Shown here piece by piece: positions 49,255 through 61,661 of a stretch of DNA of 64,000 bases; the stretch's first letter is position 1, and each line of letters begins with the position of its first letter. Source of the stretch: Paralichthys olivaceus (lineage: Eukaryota > Chordata > Actinopteri > Pleuronectiformes > Paralichthyidae); the NCBI RefSeq assembly GCF_024713975.1, contig NC_091106.1, positions 10,519,001 to 10,583,000 on the forward strand, read 5' to 3'. The translations under genes were made by a program, and so were the position numbers. The notes beneath the pieces are model-generated. The model saw only the letters and a list, made by a program, of their open reading frames with translations, did no database searches and had not been told where the DNA came from.

Positions 49255-49650
49255 TGTTAAAGAAAGTGGGGAAACTGGATCTGCCCAGATTTTCTGTGGT
49301 AATCCGTTCAGTAGTTTTGTGTGATCCTGCCAACAAACAAAAGCAGATAATTCTTGGAAAGTACTTTTTGCTGTTGCTATGTCAAGTTCACAAAAATATG
49401 ATATGTTAACGGAGTGCAGCACAAATGGTGCATAATATGAGAGTATATCTCAAGAAAACTATCAACCACAAAGGGGAACGAGAAGGACACTTGGAGAACA
49501 TGTCCCTCTGCCAAGGCTAACACTCAATCTTGCAATTACTGCTCCAAAATGAAATGGTTTGTTCCTTGGCCCATACACCACCCTTTCAATAAAAATGGTT
49601 CAGTAGTTTTTGTGAAATTCTGCAACCAGACAAACAGCAATGAAAACATA
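49255..49650. repeat. Fish interspersed repeat fragments with GTTCAGTAGTTTTTGTG
   Basis: Two fragments share GTTCAGTAGTTTT(T)GTG, then (A/G)ATCCTGC or AATTCTGC and CAACCAGACAAACA-like text. The second also has CTCTGCCAAGG. They resemble a repeat often seen in percomorph introns. No coding capacity. Confidence 0.55.
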
Positions 49651-49955
49651 AGGTAATTAATGTGTAAGTCTGAAAGAAAATGTGGAAAAGAAATGGGGGT
49701 CAATCTTTATATTTTTATCTTGACAGCTGTTTTCTAAATGCGTTAAAAAATGAAAACCAATGAGTTGAACACAGTTAATTTTTTTCTTATTTAAAAAATC
49801 GAGGACATTTTAAACAGCAGTAATATTTCTCATAAACCAGGCCACAGCTTTAACTGAGTTCCTGTGGGTCCTGTGGCTTGTCTCTTGAGTCCAATAGATG
49901 GCAGTAAAACTCATCTGTAATGAGCTAAAACAGACTCACGTTTACTCACATTCAC

Positions 49956-49961
49956 TTTATT
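49956..49961 (-). terminator. LHCGR poly(A) signal candidate
   Basis: AATAAA on the minus strand (TTTATT on plus) about 460 bases downstream of the LHCGR stop codon, followed by T-rich DNA. Confidence 0.5.
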
Positions 49962-50420
49962 GTATTCATTCAAACTTAGAACTCAATCTACAGCAAAAGT
50001 ACAGCAAAATAAATAATCTCTTATTTACACTTCTTGATCTTTAATAGAACTAAATCTGTTCTTGTAATATCTTACTAAAGTGCAGTTTGATATAACTTCA
50101 TCTCACTACATTACCAGACATGTGATTTTTGGATAGCTGTACAAATGAGCTGGCCTGTTGGATTAGTTCCTGCTCCATCTGCTGCTTTGCACATCACCTG
50201 TGGAAGTGGAGGCTGCAGCACTTGTTACCTTCAGCATGTGGTCTGTTGGTCCTGACTGATAAAAATCTCACATTGTAAAAGAAGCCAATGTGACGCCTGC
50301 CACAGACAAGACACGATCTGACCTAACTTTTGAAGAAATGCTACATTTTTTCACGAGACAGCTGATGCTGCCTTTAAGTTCATAACAAAATTCTCTTATT
50401 CTCTTCTCTTATTTCGAGGG

Positions 50421-53400
50421 TCATGTGGTTCCCTTGTTTAGAAAGCAGCCCTTCATCTTGATGTGATATGCATAGAAGCTATGGGAGTGAGGATTTCTGT
50501 TGGACCTCTTTTGGTTATAGGTGAGGTGTGAGGCCATAGTCTGTGACCTGTAGAAGTCGGTGCTGGCCTGGCAGCAGCAGCGACTCAGCAGCAGGCGCAC
50601 GTCCTTCCTGAAAGCCCGAGTGAAGATGGTGTATAAGAAAGGGTTGCAGAGGGAGTTGATGGGATAAAAAAGGATGAGCAGGATCTTTGAGTGAGAGACG
50701 GTTATGAGAGGCATGCGTAGGGCTGCAGAGATGGCGAAGAATGAGATTGGCGCCATACAAATAAAATCAGTGAAAATGAGCACAGCCATGCGTTTGGCAA
50801 TCTTGGCGTCTCCGTGACGAGTAGACGACTGCTCTGGGTTGTGAACGCTCAGGTATATGCAAATGTAACAGTAGCAGACTACGATGAAAGCGACTACGTT
50901 GAGGATGAGCACAGCCACCACGTAGACCTGTGAGCCCAGCGTGTCGATGTCCATGGGGAGACAGATGCTCACTTTGCTGTAACTGCTGACCCCCACTAGA
51001 GGGAGCAGGGCAACCAGTAGAGAGAAACCCCAACCCACCCCCATCATGGTCGTCACATGGTGCATCCGCAGCCTCTTGTTGACATGCATGGCGTTGATGA
51101 TGGTGTGCCAGCGTTCAATGCTGATCACAGTCAGTGTATACACTGATAGCTCACTGGCAAACACGGTCAGAAACCCTGCTATGCCACACCCAGGCCCCAA
51201 CTGCCAGTCGGTGGCATGGTTGTAGTACTCGTGACGGGAGTAGTGATCCATGAAGGCGATGAGCATCAGGTAGAGCCCCATGCACAGATCGGCAAAAGCC
51301 AGGTTGCACATAAGAAACCGGGAGATGGTTAGCTTGTGGTGACTGATGAGAAGAATAACTAGAACAGCCAGGTTTCCGGTAACAGCAAAAATAGAGATTA
51401 TCCAGGTGAGGCAGCGCAGGAAGGGAAAGCCCAGCAGGTCCTCACAAGGGTTGAAGGCGTCTGGCTTCGGGGTGCACTTGATGATAGGGTTGATAAGACA
51501 ATCGAACTCCAGGTCAAGATACTGGAAGTTGATGTCGTCAAGAGGATTTGCACCATCAGAAGTGGGTTTTCTAAAGGATACACAGATGTTAAGATTCCCA
51601 TCAACTGATCAAGGCAAAGTATGTGCTTAGTTTTTTCCATTTACTAGTTTTAATCTAAAAAGGAAAATAAATTATTTGTAACAATCATAACAAAATGTTA
51701 AAGAACTGGCATAAAAAGGAATTTTATTCAATTACGATTGAAGTCACAGTTACAGCTCTAGGTTCTAAAAATAGAGAATGGCTGAAATATATAGTGGTTT
51801 TAGTTCACGATTTTGCAGATTGCTGATTCCACTCCATTTGCATGATTTGCATGTGAGAGAACTAATTTTCAAAGAATTTGTTAACTGTTAGTAATCAATG
51901 GCTTAAAGAGCTGCATCACTTCAAGCTTAGAGGAGGATGCTGTTAAAGTGAAATATTAAATTCTCCTCTCTGACCCCAGTGCTTTTGTACAGTTCCTAAG
52001 GAGGTGATGCAACTTACATTTCTGTTTCGCTGAGATCACAAAACGTGAAGTTCTTCAAGGCACTTTCCCTTTTAATAAAAGAAAGAAAGGATTAGACATC
52101 ATACACTGCAAATGACAAACTATTGATGATTTATATTCATTTGATAGAGCTTTAGTTTTTTTTAAGCACATGTGAATGGATTTGGTGCACCTCTGTTACC
52201 TTTCTTTCTGACGCCATGTGTGGAAGGCACAGCAGTGGCTGGGGTATGTGAACTCAGCCTCCAGCAGTTCAGCCAGGCTGTCCAGCTGAGGGAGGCTCTT
52301 CAGAGCAAAGGCAGAGCCGGCTTTAAGGAACCCCACTTGCCTTAACCCTTTAGGTGGGAGGGAACTCAGAGCTGTGGAGGAAACATCCCTGAATCACAAA
52401 CATAGACATACATTTTAGTGACGATTAGTAAAGTTACTTCCAATAAAAAAAGATTAATCACGAGGTACTAAGACAGCTTTTGGTCTATCTCGTTTTGGAT
52501 TTACTGGCTGATTTAAACCCTGCTGGAGAAATACAAAGCCGGGCTTTCCCATGAAATTGTTGTTTTGTTAATGCTGGTGAGAAAATGCTGTTTCAGGCAA
52601 ATCTACATAATCTCCCACAGGTGAGCCCTAGTGACTGTGGCAGCCAAGCCTTTACATCAGTGCTTTTCACTTAAGAGACCACATTGACTTTCAAAATGCA
52701 TGGAAATAGTAATTACAATGACATTTACTCAGGATTGAATTCTTTTTATACAAAGTAAAAATAATATTCAGCCTCCACATTGGTCCCTCATTTGATTGAA
52801 TACTTTAACCTGACATTTTGTAACCTCACTGACAAGCTTCCTGCATGTCAGTGAGTACCACAAACACTAATTCATAACCAAGATAACAGGGAATTTCATA
52901 TCACAAAATGGGGTAGCCCACAATCAAAGGACCTTGCCGAGCTGCACGCTCTTCAGTTCTAATCAGCATTCAGCAGTCCTGGCTGCCTTGTTGGTTGTTT
53001 ACACAGACGCGCTGTCGCTACCCTGGTGTTTATAGAATGAAATGATAAACACTGTTATGAATATTCTTGCTTAACTGACCCAGTTCAAATATGATCTCCG
53101 CAATTCTGTTGATTTAAACAACAAAAGATAGACTTGTATGATTGTAACTGTGCATTAGAAAGTAACATGTTATACTCAACTCAAATTTCATGTCAAAGGT
53201 CTGTTCTGCACATTATCGTACGACGCAGAAATGTTGTTGTTACTCTGCTTTTACCTCTGTTTTCATCTTCACCCAATTCTGAGAAAATATCCAGCTCTTA
53301 AGCTGCCAAATGTTCAACAAAGTTCATTAGCCACATGCTAACTTTGTCGTTGAGAAATTTCTTCGACAAAATGTCCGTCTGCCATTGCTGATAATGACAG

Positions 53401-56400
53401 TTGAAAACAGTGATCGAACCAAAATAGTAACATTTAGGGCCATAAAATTTAAAATGACAAGCTTAAAGACACTTTAAAGCTTTTAAATAGAACTGAGGCA
53501 GACTGCAAGATTCGGACCATTCACTGTGGGTTTGTTATTATGAAAGACCACTTCCATGCACAAGAAGTCATGCATGCCTCTGTTAATATGAAAATAAAGA
53601 TTATGGCAGCTGTAAATTCAGCCACTGCTGATTTTTAAGCCTATTGTCATGATTGTTTTATTGGTTTTATCAACTGTTACTTACAGAGAACTGGGACCTG
53701 TGGCTCCTTCAAAAGCATCTTCTTGAATGTAACTGAGATACCTGTTGTCCCTCAGAATCCTACAAAAGACATAAAAAAACATCACACACTCACAACTGTA
53801 GCTTTGCAGTTAACATGCTATATGATAGAAAATGTAAAATGACACGATAATGGCCAAAAGTGCCCCAAACCATTTTTCATCTACTTTTAGTTTTCTCAAT
53901 TTGACACTGAGGAAGATGAGCATTATTTTTAGACTGCATGGTGTCTGCACATATCTTGTCCCCATCGACATTCAGCAGTACGGAGGCAGAGCAAAAAAAC
54001 AACAGGGCATCCTATCTTTGTTTAGTCTTACATAATGTTTGTTTACTGGTACACTGCGTTTTTCATGATTAAGAAAAGGAGAACCCTAAACCTGAACAAC
54101 ATACTTAACAGCAAACTAATGTATCAACTAGTGTTGTTGCTTATTACTGGATGAGGGAAAAATCTTAATGATCCAGATACTTACAATGTGTTGAGCTTGG
54201 TTCCATTAAATGCATGAGACTTAATTTCCTTGAAGCCGTTTCTAACCAGGTTCCTGCCAAGGACACAATGTTCTTAATTTTAGTTTGTTGTCAGAAGCAT
54301 CTATCACCGAGGTCAGAGAACTGAACATTTAATTACATAAGCATATAAAAAAAATTAAAGATTCTTAACCATTGGTGACAAATTGTTGCTCTCAGCTCTG
54401 ATAATATAGAAGCAAAAAAAAGAATTTGGCGCCTGTACTCACATGTCAACATACTCGTCTGTGAGACCCTGGAAGGAGTTGGCAGGAATGAAGTCGATCC
54501 TCATGTTGTCTTCCATCTCCCTGCACACAGAAGAGATAACATCCACCAGTCAAATAATCAGTTAGACAAAATGATGTATATGCATAAAAAAAACAAGACG
54601 TGTGATGAACTGTGACCCAGTTGGAGGATTTGTTGCAGGGTTGGTGGCATCGTGACATTGATAGATAAAACTAAAACTGGCCTCAAGAGTGAGAAACTTG
54701 GATTGTGCTTGAGGGTAAGAAAATGATAAACGTGTAGTCTTGCAACATGCGGGAAAGACTAATCCAATTGAGAAACATGTTTTTTTTAATGGGATTACTT
54801 ACAGAATGATATTAGGCACCAACGACGAGATGGTTGTAAAGTCTGGGAAATTTGTCATCCCTGTGTTAGAGATGCTCCTGTGAAGAGAAGCGGCAGAGAC
54901 GGATGAGAGATTTCAGGAGCCAGTTCTGGAAAACAATTCAGTTTAAACGTTGTTTATCTTATCACGTCGCTCTTTTTTATCTGTCTTCACTGTTAACTTG
55001 TAGAGATAAATGCTAAATAATTAAAAGTATCTCCATATTGACTTTCTTTTGCATAGAACAAAGATTTCACGAGAGAAGATTTAGTATTTAGACAGAAAAA
55101 TGAAGGACTCATGCTCCACATGGTGTTGAGCAGCTACAGCACAGAGAGAAAAACACTTCCAAGAGTCAGAATTCATGTAACAGAGGCTGAGACATCTTGA
55201 CTTTTAGCTCCTAATATAGATCACGCTTCAAAGCTCCTACAGTTCCCATAATGCAACTTGTTCATTTGAGCTCCCCCTGCCTGTTGGATGCCCTCTCCTT
55301 ACAAACTCCAAGCTCCCAGTTATATAGTTATATATTCCAAATTACATAATTCTGTTTGTGATGTTTACAAGAGTTGCTAATAGAATATATTACTTTGAGT
55401 ATGACCTTGTAGGCTAAGTTATTCAGAAAGTGATGTTTACATGGCAGCATTTTATTCAGACTGTTTTCTTAATCAGGTAAATATCGGACAATACAAGTGT
55501 CCATGTAAACATAGTCTTTGGCTGAAGTGACCTATTACCTTTAACCTTAACCTCCAGATGGCCTACTTTAAGTTTCCCACATAAAAGCTTTCACTACTAG
55601 ATTAGTAAATAATTCAAGCTTATATGTGAGCCAAACACATGGACAGTAATTTAGAAATTCACTTTAGCAGTTTATTTCATGAAACTATAAAATCTTCATT
55701 GTTGATAAACCAGGTATGATAAACACAAAGTTTTCTAACTTCACTCTGCACCTGTTTATAGCCCGTTTATAAAAAACTCTGGAGCGTTGACACAGGTCAA
55801 GTGAACAGAACATACCAAACATGCAGGTTTAGAGGACACTGACCTAGTTTAATATAAATTCACCTTTCAACAATTCTCAGAGACTGAGATTCTATCAATG
55901 ATAAACCCACCGGCGGCTCAGTGGGGTTTCAATAGGTGAAAAATAATATAAAAGAGAGACTTACAAATATTCCAGTTTGGGTAGGTCGGTGAAGGCCCCT
56001 TTTTCAATAGACCTAAGACGGTTGATGTTCTGAACAGAACTGCAAACGAGGGAAAAAATATGAGTCATTACAAGTGAAGTCAGTTGCTGTCAAAAAAAAC
56101 AAACGAACCCATGCATCCATCAGCTGCTCTGAAAGTCGAGGATTAAACACGCCGCCTTGTAATTGGGAGACGACACTTAAATGAAATGCAACTCACACAC
56201 ACAGCAGATGTTCAAATTAATAATTGCTTTCGTGGCGTTCGAATGTGACGTTCGGTGGAAGGTAGGTGTCACTTACATTTGTGCCAGGCTGTGGAGGGAG
56301 AGGAAGGCGTGTCGCTGGATCTGCGTGATGCAGTCGCTCTGGGAAATCTCACTGTCACAACAAAGACATGGCTCCACATCAGTCAACAGATGAACAAATG

Positions 56401-59399
56401 ACTCTTGAATTCTCTCAGATCCAGGCGGCAAATGTGGATTTTTAGTGAAGAGGGTATCAAGAGCGACACTAGTGCACGTTACGGATTTATGTACTGTCTT
56501 TCTCTGAAATGGGACAGAGTTGATTGATACAGGGATACAAACCGTTAGGGACATTTTAAAATACAATTCATACTTCTAGGGCACTACGCACACACACACA
56601 CACGCACACAGTCGCTTCACCTCATGTTTGGAAAAGCTCTCAACATACATCAAGGATGCATCTGGGCCAAGAAGACTAAGTGAAGATGTTTAAAAAGGAG
56701 GACTAAACAAAGACGAGTGGAGACAAACAAAAGTCAACAAGAGTTCTTGGTTCGTCCTTGAACACTTTGTTTTCTGATGGCTGACTTTCCTCTTTCCGAG
56801 TCGCTCTCTCCATCTTCTTTTTGCGTAATCACAGATTCGGTCCCAGGCTCTGCTGTAATCAGCCGACACTTTAGGGTTAACGCCACTCTGCCTCCATTTC
56901 AAACTGAAAAACAATTAAACGTCTCCATCTGTAGAGTACTGCTTGTCTATATATATATTTTTTTCCCTCTTATCCCCTCCTCTGATTGCACTGTTTGGTG
57001 TCGTAATTACCACTGAGCGCTCACGAAAAGCTTTTTTCACACAATCATCTGGAGGACGCTGACGCACCACATGCAGCTACTTGTGTCAGTCTACCTTGAC
57101 GCATATTTTACATGGCTACTCTGCTCTGGGCTGAAAAAAAACAGAATCTTTCAAACTTGAATGTATTTTTTAACTTGTACTTTTAGAAACAAAATGTGAA
57201 CATAATGAACCTCTCACATGAAGATGCTAAACATGAGACTGCGTGGATCCACAGATGGAGCCCTGCTGGATACTGTCAGGTCTCACCTTGTAACAAAGGT
57301 GACTGAGCTCCGGCTTCTTTTAAATCTCTTCTTAAAACTTGAATGACTGACTTTGGCTCTTATTTACACCAACCATATTTATTTAATGTTTCAATGTTGT
57401 TACATTAAGTGACTGGTGAAACCCATTTGAGGTAATGTTGTGGCTTTAAGACTAAGTTTAGTAGCTGCAAACATGAATATGAAACATGTTGGTCTTGTTG
57501 CTATTTGAACCAAGGAACAGATGATTCCTTTTATTTATATGATGGTATTTCTAGTCTGATGGACAGTTTTGAGTTTTTACTGATAAAGACCACTCTTTTG
57601 TCATCTGGTTATTGAAAGATAAGAGCTTGAAGCCTGTCTAGCTCATAGCTCATGTAAGTGGCCTTCAGTGTTTCACAGCAGTGGGATATTTTTACTAGAC
57701 CACTCTCTGCTTTTCAGACAACCATTTTAACAAAGAATATGAACTACTACAAATAATTCTGATTTATAGCTGAATCATAATGGCACAACTGGCATACATA
57801 ACAGTCACGTCTATATTCCTGATGACTAAATGGGACAAGTACCCAATGGCTAATAATAGAGACTTAAGTGTACTGCTGTGAGAAAAATGGCATGCATGGC
57901 TTTCAGGCTAATGACATCAGCGTGTGTTAACATGTGTTTTTCTTCCCTTATAACGATGTCCAGCTGAAGTGCAATTAACAGTCATGAGCAAATGTCAAGG
58001 TACAAGAATTTACTGTAATAAATTACTGTGTGGAGTCTTAATTATTGTTTACCTGGCCATGAAAATATATATATATATTCAGAATTGTGTTTCAAATATC
58101 AATGATATCTGATTTCTAGAAAATTAGGCCACATAGTTCTCCGCTAGAGTTTTTCATTGTTAATATTATCAACTAATAATTCATCATAACTCAACAATGG
58201 GAATTTTTTTCAGCATTCTACAAGAGTTCACCACAGTGTGCTACTTCAGTGTTTTGTTAAATCCTTTAAAACATGACCCAATGAGCCATTCCAGGCTTCT
58301 GTTGACCGAGGGTGGAGGTCTGTACATGTTCAAATGTTTTATTTCTGCTTTATTTCTTAACTGTTATATGCTCCCACATATTTATGAATAATTCAATACT
58401 TGAATGCTATAGTTTAAAAAATCCAAAATGGACATAAGGAATGCTCTGCACACACAATGTCTCCCTTATAGACGGCGATATAGAGAAGGCATTTGTAGGT
58501 TAATTTTAACGTTTTTTGTAATTGTCCTACACAAGACACTTCAACTGGATTTGCACACTGATTATTGATAATATTAGGATTATTTAGAGTTGCATGAACA
58601 ATATATTTGAGTTCCACATGCAAATTATTTCCAGTTGAGTTAATGGAGTTAATAGGGTGAATATACAACACAACACGATTTGAGTTTTTTGCTTAAGTTT
58701 GAAGAGTCATCACTCTCCTTTGCTTGTACTCTTTTTCAAAATGAGAAATAATCATGAAAGAATAACTAGAATACTGTGCCTTGTGAACATGTTAAAGAAA
58801 AAACTAAAACAAATATTAAAACAATCAATCAATCAGAATGTACTACTGGTCACCATTAACAAATGTATAGGAAGCAGTGCAGGGGACTTACATCACCGTG
58901 ATGTTGATCAGCTCCCTGAAGGCATGAGTGGGGACTTGTTTCAAGGGCAGATGAGTGAACCTCCTGTAACAAGCAGAAATAAAGTTGTAAACTCCACATT
59001 TACTTGCTGTTAATAAAAGGAACAAAATGCTCCATCAGCTCATCCTCGAGCAGCTGTTACATTTATGACAAATCATATCATAAAAACGAACGACAAGTTA
59101 CTTAATAAGAGAGAAGTCAGGAATAGTCTGTCCCAGAGGAAAAGAAGAGACAAGTGGAAGTGTAGCAGAACGGGTGGATGCGTTCAGGGGCACCAAGGTA
59201 TAGTTGGCGTTACTCACAGTCGAGCCATGGATCTGGAGGCTGTCCGGCGGGAGGCCAGCTGAGAGTCCCGGCTGCACTGGAAAGTGTCCGGGCTGCAGCG
59301 GCAGATGCGCGGACACGTGTAAGCCCCGCAGGAGCGCACGTCCAGGAGCCCGCACAGCGCCGCCAGGAGCCCGCAGAGGCGCACCGCCCGGAGACGCAT
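50421..59399 (-). CDS. LHCGR: Luteinizing hormone/choriogonadotropin receptor, 11 exons, complete
   Basis: Gonadotropin receptor of the leucine-rich-repeat GPCR family at the gonadal cell surface, coupling LH to Gs/cAMP. Exons on the minus strand: 59399-59218, 58963-58892, 56351-56277, 56039-55965, 54877-54803, 54520-54443, 54253-54185, 53759-53685, 52388-52200, 52068-52018, 51570-50421, giving 696 aa (human 699). All but the last exon end in phase 2, as in the family. There is a signal peptide (about 1-25), a Cys-rich cap [14 protein letters not shown], LRRs across exons 2-9, TYPSHCCAF, a hinge, [11 protein letters not shown] before seven helices (about 361-628), ERW (466-468), NPFLY (623-627) and Cys645-647 for palmitoylation. 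N-glycosylation sites are NIT, NGT and NFT. An extra short exon 10, the [14 protein letters not shown] block and the place next to GTF2A1L favour LHCGR over FSHR. Confidence 0.9.
51571..52017 (-). other. LHCGR: LHCGR intron 10
   Basis: It separates the 51-base exon 10 from the large transmembrane exon. No repeat or further exon was recognised. Confidence 0.75.
52389..53684 (-). other. LHCGR: LHCGR intron 8
   Basis: AT-rich intron with no recognised feature apart from the splice sites. Confidence 0.75.
55365..55520 (-). repeat. Interspersed repeat with CATGTAAAC motifs, copy 2 (inverted)
   Basis: GAGTTGCTAATAGAATATAT is the reverse complement of ATATTCTATTAGCAACTC near 41223. Palindromic GTTTACATGG and CCATGTAAAC segments are present. 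Confidence 0.55.
55600..55840 (+). repeat. Unclassified interspersed repeat, copy 3 (partial)
   Basis: It matches the right half of 31830-32480 in the same orientation: GATAAACCAGGTATGATAAA, CTAACTTCACTCTGCACC and CTCTGGAGCGTT. Confidence 0.6.
56352..58891 (-). other. LHCGR: LHCGR intron 2, largest intron of the gene
   Basis: A 2.5-kb AT-rich intron between LRR exons 2 and 3. Short open frames lack domains, and no repeat was classified with confidence. A short CA tract is near 56588. Confidence 0.75.
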
Positions 59400-59433
59400 G
59401 AGAGACACCGGCACTGCCAACTTTAAAAAAATA

Positions 59434-59441
59434 CCCTTATA
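59434..59441 (-). promoter_or_regulatory. TATA-like element near the LHCGR start
   Basis: TATAAGGG on the minus strand lies about 35 bases upstream of the LHCGR ATG. A start site 25-30 bases downstream would leave a 5' UTR of only a few bases. Mammalian LHCGR promoters are TATA-less, so this may be chance. Confidence 0.2.
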
Positions 59442-60080
59442 AAGTCAAATGAATATAATCGTTGAGCTCTACAGTGTGAGTGCAGCAGACGTGTTTCTAA
59501 AAACTAAATATCTCCTGAGCTCTTATATTTCCTCCACCTGCACTCCCTGAGGAGCCCGTGCTGCCTTTAAGTGCAGTAATTGCGTAGACCAGTGTGCTGT
59601 GCGTGTGGGAAGAAGAGCCGGCAAAGTGAGACCCGGGCGGGATCTCCTCCGACAGCTGAGCCGAGGAGACGTGACGCTCAGTGGGTGGAGATCCTGGAGG
59701 CTCCGGTGTTAGAGGTGGTGAAGTCACCGTGTCAATCATTTCACTGTGTCATACATCACCTCTGCAGGGAGGAGGCTTACTTTGCTGTGTATTGCTAATA
59801 TGGATACACAGGCCTAAGAAGTGTTTTAGATACTGCAGCAGATGTTAGTCCCATTGTTTAATATTAAAATGACGTTATTTATTCACCAAGTTTTAAATGA
59901 TGCAGAGAGAAAGAGTGAAGTTCAGATATGAAGGTCCTCTTCCTTTATGTAGGGGTTTAAAAAACTTTTAGACAAAACTCTTTTGTCAAAAAGTTATAAA
60001 GTCTTCTATATATAGTCTTCTATAAATCTTTTATATAAACTGAACGAATTTAGATTATCATATGGCTATACACTCTATTT

Positions 60081-60392
60081 AAAGGTTCAGTGTTTAAGAT
60101 TTAAGTGAAAGGGATCTATTGGCAGAAATTGAATGTAAAATAATCCTAGTGATGTTTTCCCTAGTGTGTTTAATTTAAATTGTATGAACTGTTGTTTTCT
60201 CTATCATAGAATGGGCTCTCTATATTTAAATACTTTATATTTACATGGAGGGGGGGGGGGGCTCTCTGTGGAGGTTACCATGTTTTTTATTGTCCAAACT
60301 GGACAAACTAAAACCTTTTGAGTTTTGAAGTTCACCGCAGGTTCTCTCTCATGTTGGGAGGGGGAGGGTGGAATTCTACACACTGAACCTTT
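60081..60392 (+). mobile_element. MITE-like element with terminal inverted repeats
   Basis: It starts AAAGGTTCAGTGTTTAAGAT and ends GGAATTCTACACACTGAACCTTT, whose reverse complement opens AAAGGTTCAGTGTGT. It is shorter than the 48854 copy because the segment with TTCAGCTGCAAC is deleted. It contains an 11-G run (60250-60260). Confidence 0.75.
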
Positions 60393-61044
60393 GAGTAATC
60401 CACACAATCAAATGGTTGGCGTACTGGAAAAAACAACTGGAATTATAATTACAGAGATACATTTTAAATCATTATTAATGTGTTTACGGACTGTTTGTAA
60501 TCTTTCTGATGAATGAGGTCTATTTATGCACAGTTGATGTGGTTTCAGGTGTTTGCAGGTATCACCTTTTTTTTTCCGCAAATGTTGATTCACCTGACCC
60601 AAACACATTTGGAAAAAGGATCACAACAGCAAATGTGCACTTGAGTACAGCACCGCACATTTCCAGTGAGGGAATAAATAGCCCTAAAAAGGAAAAACTA
60701 TTTACCTTTTAAAAGTATGTGTAAAAGACCAACTAAAGGGGAAAAAGCTTTGATTATGTACCATTAAAAATGACAAAAATCCAACCTGATGTTAAAGAAC
60801 ATTAGAAATCAGACTACTGCTGAAGCTGCAGCTACTAACGCCTAAAATACAATTTTCTTTTTGCAAATGCAAATATTAATTTACACAAAGAACAAAACTA
60901 AAAAAGTTTGACATTCAAAAATAAAATGTAAATAAAATGTGAGTTAGTTTGAAACCTACTTACTAACAGTGGGTTTTCTCCTCTTGAAATCTCCTTCTCT
61001 GATAGTCCAGACACATGCAGTTTGTGGTTATGTCATAAGCCTAG

Positions 61045-61205
61045 TCTAGATTGACTGTAGGTGTGAATGTGAATGGTTGTTTGTGTCTGTGATACGCTGG
61101 CAACCTGGACAGGGTGTACATCACCTCTCACCCAATGTCAGCAAGGATTGGCTCCAGACTCCCCCATCACCCTCAGAGGATAAGCGGTGTTGATAATGGA
61201 TGAAT
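61045..61205 (+). mobile_element. Fish interspersed repeat, 3' fragment
   Basis: TAGGTGTGAATGTGAATGG, then CTGGCAACCTGGACAGGGTG, CACCCAATGTCAGC, GGATTGGCTCCAGACTCCCC and GATAAGCGGTG ending in ATGGATGAATGG. It shares its tail with 42213-42400. Confidence 0.65.
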
Positions 61206-61611
61206 GGACAACCAGTAACAGGCACCGCATCCCCATTCCTCGGTCGGGATGCTTCTGTATGTTGTTCCACTGTTAAACCCCTTTTCATTGGGCAGCTTGT
61301 CAACCTGGATAAAAAAAAACATCTTAAATATAGCAACAACATAAATCTAACACGGCCTCTTTACTATTACGCGCACATGCACACTTTACACCACAACCTC
61401 TCAGCACTTTACACCAGAAGAGACATCACAGCAACGAGTCGCGATCCCGTTTACATCGGTTTGTCAAAGGAAATGCTCCTTGTCACCAAATCTCCTCTGC
61501 TGTCAGTGACCCCGACCTCATTTATACAACTCTCTTATCCTGCTCCTCCACCCTGCCACTGTGACCCATGTCAACAGAGCAGCAACACCTTCCTGTGACT
61601 GCTGCTGAGGA

Positions 61612-61614
<3 letters not shown>

Positions 61615-61658
<44 letters not shown>
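61615..61658. repeat. (CA)n microsatellite
   Basis: About 21 CA units after GCG. Confidence 0.96.

Positions 61659-61661
<3 letters not shown>

Larger units (their letters stand above)
47997..49950. other. Convergent GTF2A1L-LHCGR spacer
   Basis: This tail-to-tail region contains the GTF2A1L 3' UTR of unknown length, a full MITE-like copy (48854-49215) and two fragments of another fish repeat (49255-49350, 49470-49650). The first AATAAA on the + strand (49588-49593) is inside a repeat, so the GTF2A1L transcript end is unclear. Confidence 0.6.
54878..55964 (-). other. LHCGR: LHCGR intron 4 with repeats
   Basis: It contains an inverted copy of the CATGTAAAC repeat (55365-55520) and copy 3 of the unclassified repeat (55600-55840). 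Confidence 0.7.

Noticed and set aside
49588..49593. GTF2A1L poly(A) signal
   Set aside because: The hexamer lies inside an interspersed repeat 1.6 kb after the stop, so it was not called as the transcript end.
50421..59399. FSHR instead of LHCGR
   Set aside because: [10 protein letters not shown] and the ICRCS-type cap look FSHR-like, but the extra exon 10, the [13 protein letters not shown] block and the position beside GTF2A1L fit LHCGR. Some doubt remains without a tree.
59400..59420. LHCGR start seven codons upstream
   Set aside because: The upstream codon is TTG, not ATG. The ATG at 59399 gives a normal signal peptide.
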